Of a DNA stretch of 16,440 bases, positions 1-7,167 are shown in pieces. The first letter of the stretch is position 1. Each line of letters begins with the position of its first letter. The stretch is taken from NCBI GenBank assembly GCA_016870425.1, contig VGBQ01000035.1, forward strand, positions 1 through 16,440. Reading direction: 5' to 3'. The stretch is from Actinomycetota bacterium. GTDB taxonomy: Bacteria > Actinomycetota > Actinomycetes > S36-B12. The translations under genes were made by a program, and so were the position numbers. The notes under the pieces were generated by a model. It saw only the letters and a list, made by a program, of their open reading frames with translations, was not told the origin of the DNA and ran no database searches.

Positions 1-368
1 ATCATGCCCGGGAGCGCGGCGTGAGTCAGCCGCATGACAGCGGTGACGAGGACGTCGAGCATCTGCTGCTCGGCGTCGAGGTCACCACCGACGAAGCGCT
101 GCTGTACGCCGAACCCGGCGTTATTGACCAGGATCTCCACGGGCTTCTCGCGCAGTCGCTCCTCGACCATGCCGAGCTGGGCGCGATCAGCGAGATCGGC
201 GGAGATGACCTCGACCTGGACCCGGTGACCGCGGAGCTCGGCGGCCACGAGATCGAGGCGTTCGCGGTCGCGCGCCACGAGGACGATGTCGTGGCCTCGC
301 TGCGCCAGGGTCCGAGCGAAGGCGAGCCCGATGCCCGATGTCGCCCCCGTGATGAGTGCGGTGCCCAT
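1..368 (-). CDS. Short-chain dehydrogenase/reductase (SDR), C-terminus cut by window edge
   Basis: The minus strand encodes 122 residues from an ATG at 368 and runs off the left edge without a stop. The N-terminus has the SDR nucleotide-binding signature TGATSGIG (residues 7-14) followed by a typical first Rossmann beta-alpha unit; an acidic ADL stretch lies near residues 58-60 and the structural NNAG motif is at 82-85. These show an NAD(P)(H)-dependent oxidoreductase of the classical SDR family. ARDRERL (32-38) after beta-2 has basic residues, which suggests NADP(H) preference (inference). The catalytic Ser and YxxxK lie outside the window, so the substrate cannot be assigned. The start is supported by GAGGAG at 375-380, 6 nt upstream. 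The gene is divergent from the protease gene at 455, with a GC-rich inverted repeat between them. Confidence 0.85.
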   Translation of the reverse strand, partial: MGTALITGATSGIGLAFARTLAQRGHDIVLVARDRERLDLVAAELRGHRVQVEVISADLADRAQLGMVEERLREKPVEILVNNAGFGVQQRFVGGDLDAEQQMLDVLVTAVMRLTHAALPGM

Positions 369-398
369 GTGAATCTCCTCGGGATCGGCCCGGAACCC

Positions 399-417
399 CC
401 GCGGGAACCTCCCGCGG
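399..417. repeat. Perfect 7-bp inverted repeat between divergent genes
   Basis: CCGCGGG (399-405), a 5-nt spacer AACCT, and CCCGCGG (411-417) form a perfect inverted repeat in the 86-bp gap between the SDR gene and the first protease gene. It lies in the presumed leader or promoter of the SDR gene and upstream of the protease -10 hexamer. It could be an operator or a hairpin in the SDR leader; in such GC-rich DNA chance is also possible. A smaller imperfect repeat (ATGGG at 423-427, CCCAT at 431-435) follows it. Confidence 0.4.
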
Positions 418-442
418 CGGGCATGGGACGCCCATCCTTGCC

Positions 443-448
443 TACCCT
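443..448 (+). promoter_or_regulatory. -10-like hexamer for leaderless expression of the first protease
   Basis: TACCCT at 443-448 ends 6 nt before the GTG at 455, so position 455 would be both the +1 and the first base of the start codon. There is no Shine-Dalgarno sequence before this GTG. No convincing -35 was found. Confidence 0.5.
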
Positions 449-454
449 GGTCAC

Positions 455-1876
455 GTGGTCTCGTCGCGCATCGCTCGGTCGGTCGTCGCCCTTGCGGCAT
501 CGGCCGTCATCGCGAGCGTGCTCACCGCCCCGATGGCCCAGGCCGCGGAGTCCTCCCCCCGCGTGGTCAACGGCCGCGACCCGGTCGATGCCGAGGTCCC
601 CTCCCTCGTGCACGTCTACGTCGCGGGAGCCAACTGCAGCGGCACCCTCGTTGACGCCCGGCACGTCATCACCGCCGCGCACTGCATCGTTACGTCGGCG
701 GGCGCCACGGTAAGCCCGCGATCGATGACGGTGGGGTGGAGTCCCAACGGCCGCACGAGCGGCTTCATCCGCACCAACGTCATTGCTGCCGTCGCACACC
801 CGGAATACAGCCACGTCACATACGTCAACGACATCGCCGTCCTCACCCTCGCCCAGTCACTGCCAGGGGCACCCGCGATGAAGCTCACGACCACCGAGGG
901 ATCAACGAGCGCGCTCTCCCCGGGGACCGCCGTGCGCGCGGCCGGATTCGGATACACCAGCGCGTCCGGCCCGCTGAGCAATCGTGCGCTCGTCGCTGAC
1001 CTCACCGTGATTCCCGACGATGTGTGCGGGTCGGAGAACATCCCCTACACCGTCTCGGGCGTCACCTTCTACGGGCTCGCAATCGACACCTCCACGGCTG
1101 TCTGCGCCATTGGAGTCAAGACCGGCACCGACCTCCTCATCGATACCTGCCAGGGCGACTCCGGCGGTCCGCTCTTCACGGGCGCGATCGGGCGCGAGCG
1201 CCTGGTCGGCCTGGTCAGCGTCGGCATCGGGTGTGCGGGATTCGAGGGCAGCGACCCGCTTGCCATCAAGACCCCCGGCGCCTATACCCGCATCGCCCCC
1301 TATCTCACCTGGCTCACCGGCCTCGGTGTCGGCACCACCGCCGCTCCCGCCGCGCCCGCGCTGACCGCCGTCTCCACCGCGGATGGCATCGCGGTCACCT
1401 TCGCGCCCGGTGGCACCACTCCGGCCATCGGCTATCGCGCTGTAGCGACAGGAGCGGTGGATGGCGGCTCCTGCGAGGCGGTCCCGGGCGAGCTCACCTG
1501 CACCCTCACCGGCCTGACGATCGGGGCGGCGTACTCCGTGACCGGCTACGCCCTGGGGACGTACGGCGAGTCGCCCGCTGCGACATCCGTCTCGGCCGTT
1601 GCCGGCCTGCCGACAGCGAAGCCAGCCAAGCCGCGCATCCTGACGACCAAGAGCACGCCCGCGCGTCGCCTCGCGGTCAGCGTCATCGGCACCGACCCCC
1701 AAGCGTGGACCACCACGGTCGTGGTGTGCTCCGACGGCGCGACCACCACCCGCGCGACGGTGGTCAACGGCAAGGCGGTGCTGTCTCTGAAGCCGCGTCG
1801 GGACTACCGCTGCTACGCCAAGAGCACCAACGCCCTCGGCTCGGTGCGGTCCAAGGCAATCCAGGTCTCGCTCTAG
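455..1876 (+). CDS. Secreted trypsin-like serine protease (S1) with two C-terminal Fn3-like modules
   Basis: This 473-residue protein begins with a signal peptide (about 1-30, ending AQA) and a short propeptide; activation is probably after Arg36 in PRVVNG. The S1 domain carries the full triad: His76 in ITAAHC, Asp126 in NDIAVLTL and Ser236 in DTCQGDSGGP. Asp230 sits at the S1-pocket position (chymotrypsin 189), predicting cleavage after Arg or Lys. Between Cys191 and Cys217 an enlarged loop contains PYTVSGVTF. After about residue 295 two Fn3-like modules follow, each with a Cys pair (340/349 and 425/453). There is no LPXTG or C-terminal membrane segment, so the protein is probably released. 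The GTG start was chosen because it begins right at the signal peptide and fits the upstream -10; an in-frame ATG at 356 would add a non-secretory leader overlapping the SDR gene. The substrate is unknown. Confidence 0.9.
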   Translation: MVSSRIARSVVALAASAVIASVLTAPMAQAAESSPRVVNGRDPVDAEVPSLVHVYVAGANCSGTLVDARHVITAAHCIVTSAGATVSPRSMTVGWSPNGRTSGFIRTNVIAAVAHPEYSHVTYVNDIAVLTLAQSLPGAPAMKLTTTEGSTSALSPGTAVRAAGFGYTSASGPLSNRALVADLTVIPDDVCGSENIPYTVSGVTFYGLAIDTSTAVCAIGVKTGTDLLIDTCQGDSGGPLFTGAIGRERLVGLVSVGIGCAGFEGSDPLAIKTPGAYTRIAPYLTWLTGLGVGTTAAPAAPALTAVSTADGIAVTFAPGGTTPAIGYRAVATGAVDGGSCEAVPGELTCTLTGLTIGAAYSVTGYALGTYGESPAATSVSAVAGLPTAKPAKPRILTTKSTPARRLAVSVIGTDPQAWTTTVVVCSDGATTTRATVVNGKAVLSLKPRRDYRCYAKSTNALGSVRSKAIQVSL

Positions 1877-1878
1877 CC

Positions 1879-3333
1879 ATGCGCGCCCGCTTCGCGCTCA
1901 TCGCGGTGGTCGCGCTCGCGCTCGCGCCCGCTCATGCGCTCGCCGGGACTGTCGCGCCACCGTCGCCGCGAGTCGTCAACGGCATCGCGGGCCCCTCGCC
2001 GGAGTTCGACGCGCTCGTGGCCCTGGGCGACCGCTCGCGCTACCGCCAACTGGGGATGGACCGAGCTCAGTTCTGCGGAGGCACGCTGGCATCACCGACC
2101 CTGGTGATCACGGCGGCACACTGCATCACGGACACGACCGCGCGCAGCATCGTGGTCGGCAGCTACCCCGACGGAGAGCTCAGCAGTCGATCGGGCCGCG
2201 TGGTCGACGTGGCCGCGATCAAGGTCCATCCCGACTACCGGCCCGATACGCAGGTCGGTGACATCGCCGTCCTCACGCTCGCCGAGCCAATCCTGGGGGT
2301 GACCCCGCTGACTCCCGCCACGGCGCGGGAGGCGCGCGAGCTCGCGGCGGCGGGCGCGGCGGTGAGCGTCGCCGGATGGGGAGCGGTCAATCACCGCGAC
2401 CCGTGGCGGTACACCTCCACCTACCGCATCGGTCGCCTCGTCGTCTTCCCTGCGTCATCGTGCGGTGGTGGCGAGCCCTACACAATCGACGGTGTGGAGT
2501 TCGCCGGCTACGGCCCGGGCGCGGTCAAGTCCCGCTACATGCTGTGCGCCGAGGGAGTGCGCGGGGGCGAGCCGGTGGACAGCTGCGTCGGCGACTCCGG
2601 CGGACCCCTGGTGGGCGGCACCGGCAGCGACCGACGTCTGGTCGGCGTCGTGAGCTGGGGCCTGAACCGCTGTGCCACCACCCGCGGGCCCGGCGTCTAC
2701 ACCCGCGTCTCAGCCTTCACCGACTTCCTCGTCTCCGCGGGGGTGCCCTTCACACCCAATCCCACCGATGAGCCCCTCGCGCCCACCATCACCCGGGTCA
2801 CCTCCACGACACACAGCATCACCGTGACGATGGCCCCTGCAGGTCGCGGAATCGCGCCCGACGAATACGTCGCCTCCGCGCGCGATCCCCGGGGTGACGT
2901 CACGTCATGCAAGGTCACCGCACCACCGCGCCCCGAGACGGCGCGGTGCACGATCAGCGGCCTCGTCGTTGCGCAGGAGTACGCCGTGTCGGCCATCGCG
3001 ATCTCCAGTGGAGTGCCCTCGCTCGCAAGTGACGAGCAGATCGTCACGCCCGCGGGCCTGCCATCACGGCCGCGCATCATCATCGCGCACGCCGAGCCCG
3101 GCGGAGTCGCCGGCTTCGTCGTGCAAAACATCCGCGGCAACGGCTCTCCGCTGACCGACAAGCGCGTGCGGTGCACGGCGCCCGGTCACCCTTCGCGGTC
3201 GGGGATCATCCGCGAGCAGGGCATCGCCCTGGTGTCGCGCCTGGCCCGCGGAACGACGTACTCCTGCGTGGCCGTCGTCACCAATGCCTACGGCACGGCC
3301 ACATCCACCAAGGCCCGGGTCACCGCGCGCTGA
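1879..3333 (+). CDS. Second secreted trypsin-like serine protease, paralog of the preceding gene
   Basis: This 484-residue paralog starts 2 nt after the stop of the preceding gene, without a clear ribosome binding site, so translation is probably coupled. A signal peptide (about 1-22) precedes the predicted activation site SPRVVNG (Arg31). The S1 triad is intact: His81 (ITAAHC), Asp128 (GDIAVLTL), Ser240 (DSCVGDSGGP), and Asp235 in the S1 pocket predicts trypsin-like specificity. An insert between Cys195 and Cys223 holds PYTIDGVEF, matching PYTVSGVTF in the first copy. Two Fn3-like modules follow from about residue 298, again with one Cys pair each (344/357 and 432/463). The shared insert and module layout point to tandem duplication followed by considerable divergence. 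The protein has no surface anchor. A large in-frame open reading region upstream (from 1024) lies inside the first gene and is not part of this protein. Confidence 0.9.
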   Translation: MRARFALIAVVALALAPAHALAGTVAPPSPRVVNGIAGPSPEFDALVALGDRSRYRQLGMDRAQFCGGTLASPTLVITAAHCITDTTARSIVVGSYPDGELSSRSGRVVDVAAIKVHPDYRPDTQVGDIAVLTLAEPILGVTPLTPATAREARELAAAGAAVSVAGWGAVNHRDPWRYTSTYRIGRLVVFPASSCGGGEPYTIDGVEFAGYGPGAVKSRYMLCAEGVRGGEPVDSCVGDSGGPLVGGTGSDRRLVGVVSWGLNRCATTRGPGVYTRVSAFTDFLVSAGVPFTPNPTDEPLAPTITRVTSTTHSITVTMAPAGRGIAPDEYVASARDPRGDVTSCKVTAPPRPETARCTISGLVVAQEYAVSAIAISSGVPSLASDEQIVTPAGLPSRPRIIIAHAEPGGVAGFVVQNIRGNGSPLTDKRVRCTAPGHPSRSGIIREQGIALVSRLARGTTYSCVAVVTNAYGTATSTKARVTAR

Positions 3334-3350
3334 GGGGGCTAGGCTCCCCC
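3334..3350 (+). promoter_or_regulatory. -10-like TAGGCT nested in a G5/C5 inverted repeat
   Basis: Right after the second protease stop, GGGGG (3334-3338) and CCCCC (3346-3350) flank CTAGGCT. TAGGCT at 3340-3345 has -10 form and ends 7 nt before the ATG at 3353, which lacks a Shine-Dalgarno sequence. The same bases could form a short hairpin at the end of the protease transcript, though no U-tract follows. Confidence 0.45.
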
Positions 3351-3352
3351 CC

Positions 3353-4321
3353 ATGCTGGCGGCTTACTACGAGCGACGGGGATCCTCCGATGTGCTCGAC
3401 GTGGGGGAGATCCCCACGCCCGGACCCGGCGTCGGCGAGGTGCGCGTGCGGCTGCAGGTCGCCGCGGTCAACCCCACCGACTGGAAGTCACGCTCGCACA
3501 CCGCGCCCATGGACTTCGAGCGCCAGGTGCCCGGCCAGGACGGTGCCGGTGTCATCGAGGCCGTCGGCCCCGGCGTCGACATCGCCCGCATCGGTGAGCG
3601 CGTGTGGGTCTATCACGCCGCGCTGCAGCGCCCCTTCGGCACGGCAGCGCAGTTCACGGTCGTGCCTTCACACCAGGCTGTCCGCATCCCTGACGGCGTG
3701 CCTGTTGATCAGGCTGCTGCGCTCGGGATCCCCTACCTGACCGCCTACGGATGCCTCTTCGCCGACGGGCCGATCGAGGGTCAGACGATCCTCGTGCATG
3801 GAGGGGCAGGCGCGGTCGGCCATGCGGCTGTGCAGTTGGCCAGGCGCGCGGGTGCACATGTCATCTCCACGGTGAGCAGCGAGGCCAAGGGCGTCATCGC
3901 GGCTGACGCGGGCGCCCATGTGGTGATCGACTACACCGCCGACGGTGCAGCCGATGCGATCCGCTCAGCGGCGAGGGCCGGGGTCGATCGCATCATTGAG
4001 GTCGATCTCACGCGCAATCTCGACGTCGACCTCGCGGTCCTCGTGGGCGGGGGTGCGATCGTCACCTACGCTGCGGACGCGGCCGATCCGGTGATCCCCG
4101 TGCGCGGACTCATGACGCGCAATGCCCGGCTGAGCTTCGTCCTGGTCTACGGCTTCGCACCCGCGCTTCTCGCCGACGGCGTCGCCGAGGTCAGCTCGGC
4201 GCTGGCCGCGGGCGACCTCGTGCCTTTGCCGATCGTGCGCTTCGCCCTCACCGAGACCGCGGCCGCGCACGATGCCGTGCAGTCGCGCACGCCCGCCAAG
4301 GTGCTCATCGACATCCCCTGA
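3353..4321 (+). CDS. Zinc-free quinone oxidoreductase-like MDR protein (NADPH-dependent)
   Basis: This 322-residue protein has the length and layout of the zinc-independent quinone oxidoreductase branch of the medium-chain dehydrogenase/reductase superfamily. The N-terminal GroES-like half contains AAVNPTDWK (37-45) and VPGQDGAGVIEAVG (59-72), typical of the QOR group. The Rossmann half carries the dinucleotide-binding motif VHGGAGAVGHAAVQLA (148-163). No structural zinc Cys cluster is seen. Members reduce quinones, enones or related electrophiles using NADPH; the true substrate cannot be read from sequence. The protein has no signal peptide and is cytoplasmic. The gene follows the proteases by 19 bp but seems to have its own leaderless promoter, and it converges on rpiB with 11 bp between stop codons. 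The ATG at 3353 is preferred over upstream in-frame starts because those would lie in the protease gene. Confidence 0.88.
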   Translation: MLAAYYERRGSSDVLDVGEIPTPGPGVGEVRVRLQVAAVNPTDWKSRSHTAPMDFERQVPGQDGAGVIEAVGPGVDIARIGERVWVYHAALQRPFGTAAQFTVVPSHQAVRIPDGVPVDQAAALGIPYLTAYGCLFADGPIEGQTILVHGGAGAVGHAAVQLARRAGAHVISTVSSEAKGVIAADAGAHVVIDYTADGAADAIRSAARAGVDRIIEVDLTRNLDVDLAVLVGGGAIVTYAADAADPVIPVRGLMTRNARLSFVLVYGFAPALLADGVAEVSSALAAGDLVPLPIVRFALTETAAAHDAVQSRTPAKVLIDIP

Positions 4322-4332
4322 GTGCGCGGGGG

Positions 4333-4779
4333 TCAGCGCCCTTCCGCATCGAGCTCGGCGAGCAGATCCACCCGACGCTCGTGACGGCCGCCCTCGAAGT
4401 CGGTGCCGAGGAAGACCGACAGTGCATGCTCGGCCTCAGCCACCGCCGTGACGCGGCCGCCAAAGCACGCGACATTGGCGTCGTTGTGACGACGGCTCAT
4501 CTCAGCGTCCTCGGCCGTCCGGAGCACCGCGGCACGCACGCCGGGGATCTTGTTGGCGGCCATGCAGATGCCCAGGCCGCTGCCGCACACGGCGACACCG
4601 CGGTCGGCATCACCGGACGCCACCTCGCGGGCGACCGCCGCACCGAAGACGGGGTAGTCGCATGAGGCCTCGGAGTCCGTGCCGACGTCGATCACCTCGT
4701 GACCCGCGTCGTGCAGCCACTGTCGCAGGGCTTCCTTGAGGTCGAATCCCGCGTGATCGCTGCCGATGACGATTCTCAT
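4333..4779 (-). CDS. rpiB: Ribose-5-phosphate isomerase B
   Basis: This 148-residue protein matches the RpiB/LacAB isomerase family over its usual length. GSDHAGFDLKEAL (6-18) is the substrate-binding N-terminus, Cys65 in CGSGLGICMAANKIPGVRAA is the expected catalytic thiol, and SRRHNDANV (95-103) is the third signature. Family knowledge: it interconverts ribose 5-phosphate and ribulose 5-phosphate in the cytoplasmic non-oxidative pentose phosphate pathway, usually as a dimer or tetramer. The ATG overlaps the xylB stop in an ATGA junction (4776-4779), and GAGGAG at 4783-4788 is a good ribosome binding site, so it is the second gene of an xylB-rpiB operon. The pairing with xylB and the divergent rbsK-rbsD supports a role in pentose assimilation. 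The paralogous LacAB function is unlikely because only one subunit gene is present. Confidence 0.95.
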   Translation of the reverse strand: MRIVIGSDHAGFDLKEALRQWLHDAGHEVIDVGTDSEASCDYPVFGAAVAREVASGDADRGVAVCGSGLGICMAANKIPGVRAAVLRTAEDAEMSRRHNDANVACFGGRVTAVAEAEHALSVFLGTDFEGGRHERRVDLLAELDAEGR

Positions 4780-6200
4780 GCTCTCCTCGCTTCCTCGACC
4801 GCTGCCTCCCAGCGGTCCCGGCGCAGGGCGACGAGCGCATCACCCGCGGGCTCCACGATGCCATGCGCGGTGATCGCGACGGGCGGCATCGACTCACCGA
4901 GGGCGGTCATCGCGAGCCGGGTCGCCCCCACCACCGTGGCGTCGGCCACCGCCGCGGGACGCAGAGCGATGCCGATTGCGTCGGCGAGCAGGGCGACGTA
5001 CGCCGCATCCCGACTGCCACCGCCGAGCGTCGTGAGTGGTGCAGCCGGCGATGCGCCTGACTCGACAATGGCGTCGTAGGCGGCCGCGATGGTGTAGGCC
5101 ATGCCCTCCAACACCGACCGCAGCAGTGCCTCGCGCGTCGTCGCGAGAGACAGGCCCTGCCATGACGCGCGCAGGTCAGGATCCAGATAGGGGCTCCGCT
5201 CACCGGCAACGAAGGGCAGGAAGATCGGATCGTCCGCGCGCACGCCCGACGCCAGCGCGGCCTGCGCTTCATCGATGCCTGCGCCGAGCCATGCAAGCGC
5301 GCGCTCGAGGGCGAGCCCGCCGCTCTGCACAGCGGCGAGACGGTAGTACGCCGCACCGATGGGCCCGACCGCGGCGAAGGTGTGCGTGCGCAGGGTGTCG
5401 TCGGGATCGGGACTCGCGATCATGCTGCTCAATTGCGCGCCGGTGCCGAGCGCGAGTGCTCCCAGTCCGGGGGTGAGGCCGAGGCCGTGTACGCCGCACG
5501 CCGCGTCGGCGCCACCGGTCGCCACCGGGAGGCCCGTGAGCACCGATCCCGGCTGCGTGACGGTGCCGGCGATGGCATCCGAGGCGATGACGGGTGCGAG
5601 CAGGTCGGCGCTCACCCCGCAGGCTGCCAGCGCGGCCGGGCTCCAGGCACCCGTGACAAGGTCGTAGAGCAGCGTGCCGCTCGCATCGGAGGGGTCGGTC
5701 GCTACCTCACCGGTGAGTTGCAGGCGCAGCCAGTCCTTGGGCTGCAGGGCCCAGCGCGCACGTGCGAGTGCATCGGGCTCGTGCTCGGCGAGCCACGCGA
5801 GGGTGACTCCGGCGAATCCCGGGAAGGGTGCGGATCCCAATCGCGCCAACTCCGCGCGGCCCAGAGTCTCGGCGATGCGGCGCGCTTCCGCACCGCTGCG
5901 CGTATCCGCCCAGGTGATGGCGGAGCGCACGGGCACTCCATCGTCGTCGCACAGCACGACGCCATGCATCTGACCGCTGAGGCCGATCGCATCGGGAGGC
6001 GTGTCGCTGCCCGCCAGGGCCTCGCGCGCGGCATCGAGCGCGGCATCAAGCCAGGCCTGCGGCGCAGTCTCGGCCCATCCCGGGCGCGCGGAGTCGACCG
6101 GGTACGGCCGCACCGCAGAGGACTGGACCGCACCGTCCGCCGCGACGACCGCCACCTTGACCGACTGGGTGCCCAGGTCGATCCCGACGACGCGACGCAT
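4776..6200 (-). CDS. xylB: Xylulokinase (FGGY carbohydrate kinase)
   Basis: This 474-residue FGGY kinase starts with the phosphate-1 motif GIDLGTQSVKV (6-16). GLSGQMHGVVL (73-83) and TWADTRS (96-102) are the sugar-binding signatures of xylulokinases, and PKDWLRLQLTGE (154-165) followed by ATDPSDASGTLLYD (167-180) is also typical. The expected catalytic Asp is Asp232 in ATGGADAACG; the usual GDNAA is ADAA here. The C-terminal domain has the family's TTLGGGSRD ATP-site segment (about 396-404). Reaction: ATP plus D-xylulose gives D-xylulose 5-phosphate, in the cytoplasm. The ATG at 6200 is chosen because the kinase fold begins at residue 4 and a longer reading frame would run into divergent rbsK. 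The gene is followed by rpiB with an ATGA overlap. No xylose isomerase is in the window, so D-xylulose could come from elsewhere, and another FGGY pentulose kinase specificity remains possible. Confidence 0.87.
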   Translation of the reverse strand: MRRVVGIDLGTQSVKVAVVAADGAVQSSAVRPYPVDSARPGWAETAPQAWLDAALDAAREALAGSDTPPDAIGLSGQMHGVVLCDDDGVPVRSAITWADTRSGAEARRIAETLGRAELARLGSAPFPGFAGVTLAWLAEHEPDALARARWALQPKDWLRLQLTGEVATDPSDASGTLLYDLVTGAWSPAALAACGVSADLLAPVIASDAIAGTVTQPGSVLTGLPVATGGADAACGVHGLGLTPGLGALALGTGAQLSSMIASPDPDDTLRTHTFAAVGPIGAAYYRLAAVQSGGLALERALAWLGAGIDEAQAALASGVRADDPIFLPFVAGERSPYLDPDLRASWQGLSLATTREALLRSVLEGMAYTIAAAYDAIVESGASPAAPLTTLGGGSRDAAYVALLADAIGIALRPAAVADATVVGATRLAMTALGESMPPVAITAHGIVEPAGDALVALRRDRWEAAVEEARRA

Positions 6201-6206
6201 GGGCCC

Positions 6207-6212
6207 ATCCTG
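6207..6212 (-). promoter_or_regulatory. Weak -10-like hexamer for xylB
   Basis: On the minus strand CAGGAT ends 6 nt before the xylB ATG (6200), the same geometry as for the first protease gene. There is no Shine-Dalgarno sequence before xylB. The first base is C rather than T, so this is a weaker match. Confidence 0.35.
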
Positions 6213-6218
6213 CCGCGC

Positions 6219-6224
6219 TAGCCT
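6219..6224 (+). promoter_or_regulatory. -10-like hexamer for leaderless rbsK
   Basis: TAGCCT at 6219-6224 ends 7 nt before the GTG of rbsK (6232). There is no ribosome binding site in the 31-bp xylB-rbsK gap. A -35 for this promoter would fall inside the first codons of xylB; none close to consensus was seen. Confidence 0.5.
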
Positions 6225-6231
6225 CGCTCCC

Positions 6232-7167
6232 GTGTCCTCGGTCGTCTGCATCGGCAGCCTCAACGTCGACCTCGTCGTACGCGTCACTCGCCTGCCGGGC
6301 ACCGGGGAGACGGTCACCGGCCATGCCCTGGAGCGCCACCTGGGCGGCAAGGGGCTCAATCAGGCGCTCTCGGCCGCCCGAGCCGGGGGCGACGTCGCGC
6401 TCGTGGGCGCGGCCGGCACCGACGAGGGCGGCGCCTGGATGCGCACCGAGCTCGGCGGCGAGGGAGTGGATCTGCGCGGGGTCGCCGACGTCGAGGGTCC
6501 GAGTGGCACGGCGTTGATCGAGGTCGACGCCGAGGGGGCCAATCGCATCGTTGTGATCCCCGGGGCCAACGGCTGGCTCACCGCCGACTACACCTCCGCA
6601 CAGGTTGCGCGTCTGGGGTCCGCGCGCGTCGCACTCGCACCGCTCGAGGTGCCACCCGCCGCGGTGCTCGGCGCACTGCGCGCCGCACGTGCCGCCGGGA
6701 TGCGCACCATCCTCAACACCGCACCGGTGCCGCCGGACGGCTTGCCCGAGGGCATCCTCGACGTCACCGACATCGTCATCGCCAACGAGCACGAGGCAAG
6801 CCTCATCACCCCTCGCTCGGTCGATGGGGTCGAGTCGGCGTACGCCGCCGCGCATGCCCTGCGCGACCTCGGAGCGCACAGTGCCATCGTCACTCTGGGC
6901 GCCGAAGGTGCAGTGTGGTCGACTCCTGACGGCGACGGGCACACCCCCGCCTACCCGGTGACGCCCATCGACACGGTGGCGGCGGGAGACGCGTTCTGCG
7001 GGGTGCTGGCCGCATCCCTCGCCCGCGATCTGCCGTGGGACACCGCCCTGCGCCGCGCGAGTGCCGCGGGAGCCCTGGCCACCACCGTCGCCGGTGCCGC
7101 GCCCTCGCTACCCTCGGCCGCCGCCATCGACCGACTGGTCGCAGCACATCCCCTGGAGGACACGTGA
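6232..7167 (+). CDS. rbsK: Ribokinase (PfkB family)
   Basis: This 311-residue protein is a PfkB-family sugar kinase close to ribokinase. IGSLNVDLVVRV (7-18) and LGGKGLNQALSAARAG (37-52) form the N-terminal ribose-binding signature (family usual GGKGANQA). VVIPGAN (107-113), LNTAPVP (161-167) and ANEHEA (184-189) are further ribokinase landmarks. The C-terminal PfkB signature DTVAAGDAFCGVLAASLA (247-264) gives the anion hole and the catalytic base Asp253. Reaction: ATP plus D-ribose gives ribose 5-phosphate, which RpiB can pass on. The GTG at 6232 begins just before the first beta strand and has a well-placed -10 hexamer. The stop overlaps the rbsD GTG (GTGA, 7164-7167), so the two are translationally coupled. 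Another PfkB substrate, such as a deoxyribose or nucleoside, cannot be excluded, but rbsD next door favours ribose. Confidence 0.92.
   Translation: MSSVVCIGSLNVDLVVRVTRLPGTGETVTGHALERHLGGKGLNQALSAARAGGDVALVGAAGTDEGGAWMRTELGGEGVDLRGVADVEGPSGTALIEVDAEGANRIVVIPGANGWLTADYTSAQVARLGSARVALAPLEVPPAAVLGALRAARAAGMRTILNTAPVPPDGLPEGILDVTDIVIANEHEASLITPRSVDGVESAYAAAHALRDLGAHSAIVTLGAEGAVWSTPDGDGHTPAYPVTPIDTVAAGDAFCGVLAASLARDLPWDTALRRASAAGALATTVAGAAPSLPSAAAIDRLVAAHPLEDT

Noticed and set aside
26..814. Minus-strand open frame of about 262 codons spanning the SDR gene and the protease start
   Set aside because: It reads the SDR region in the wrong frame; the correct frame from 368 gives the SDR motifs.
4322..4332. 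Possible terminator between the convergent QOR and rpiB genes
   Set aside because: Only GCGC tetramers pair around the gap; no stable stem and no T-run.
5382..6221. Plus-strand open frame of about 279 codons opposite xylB
   Set aside because: xylB motifs are unambiguous; the antisense translation has no family features.
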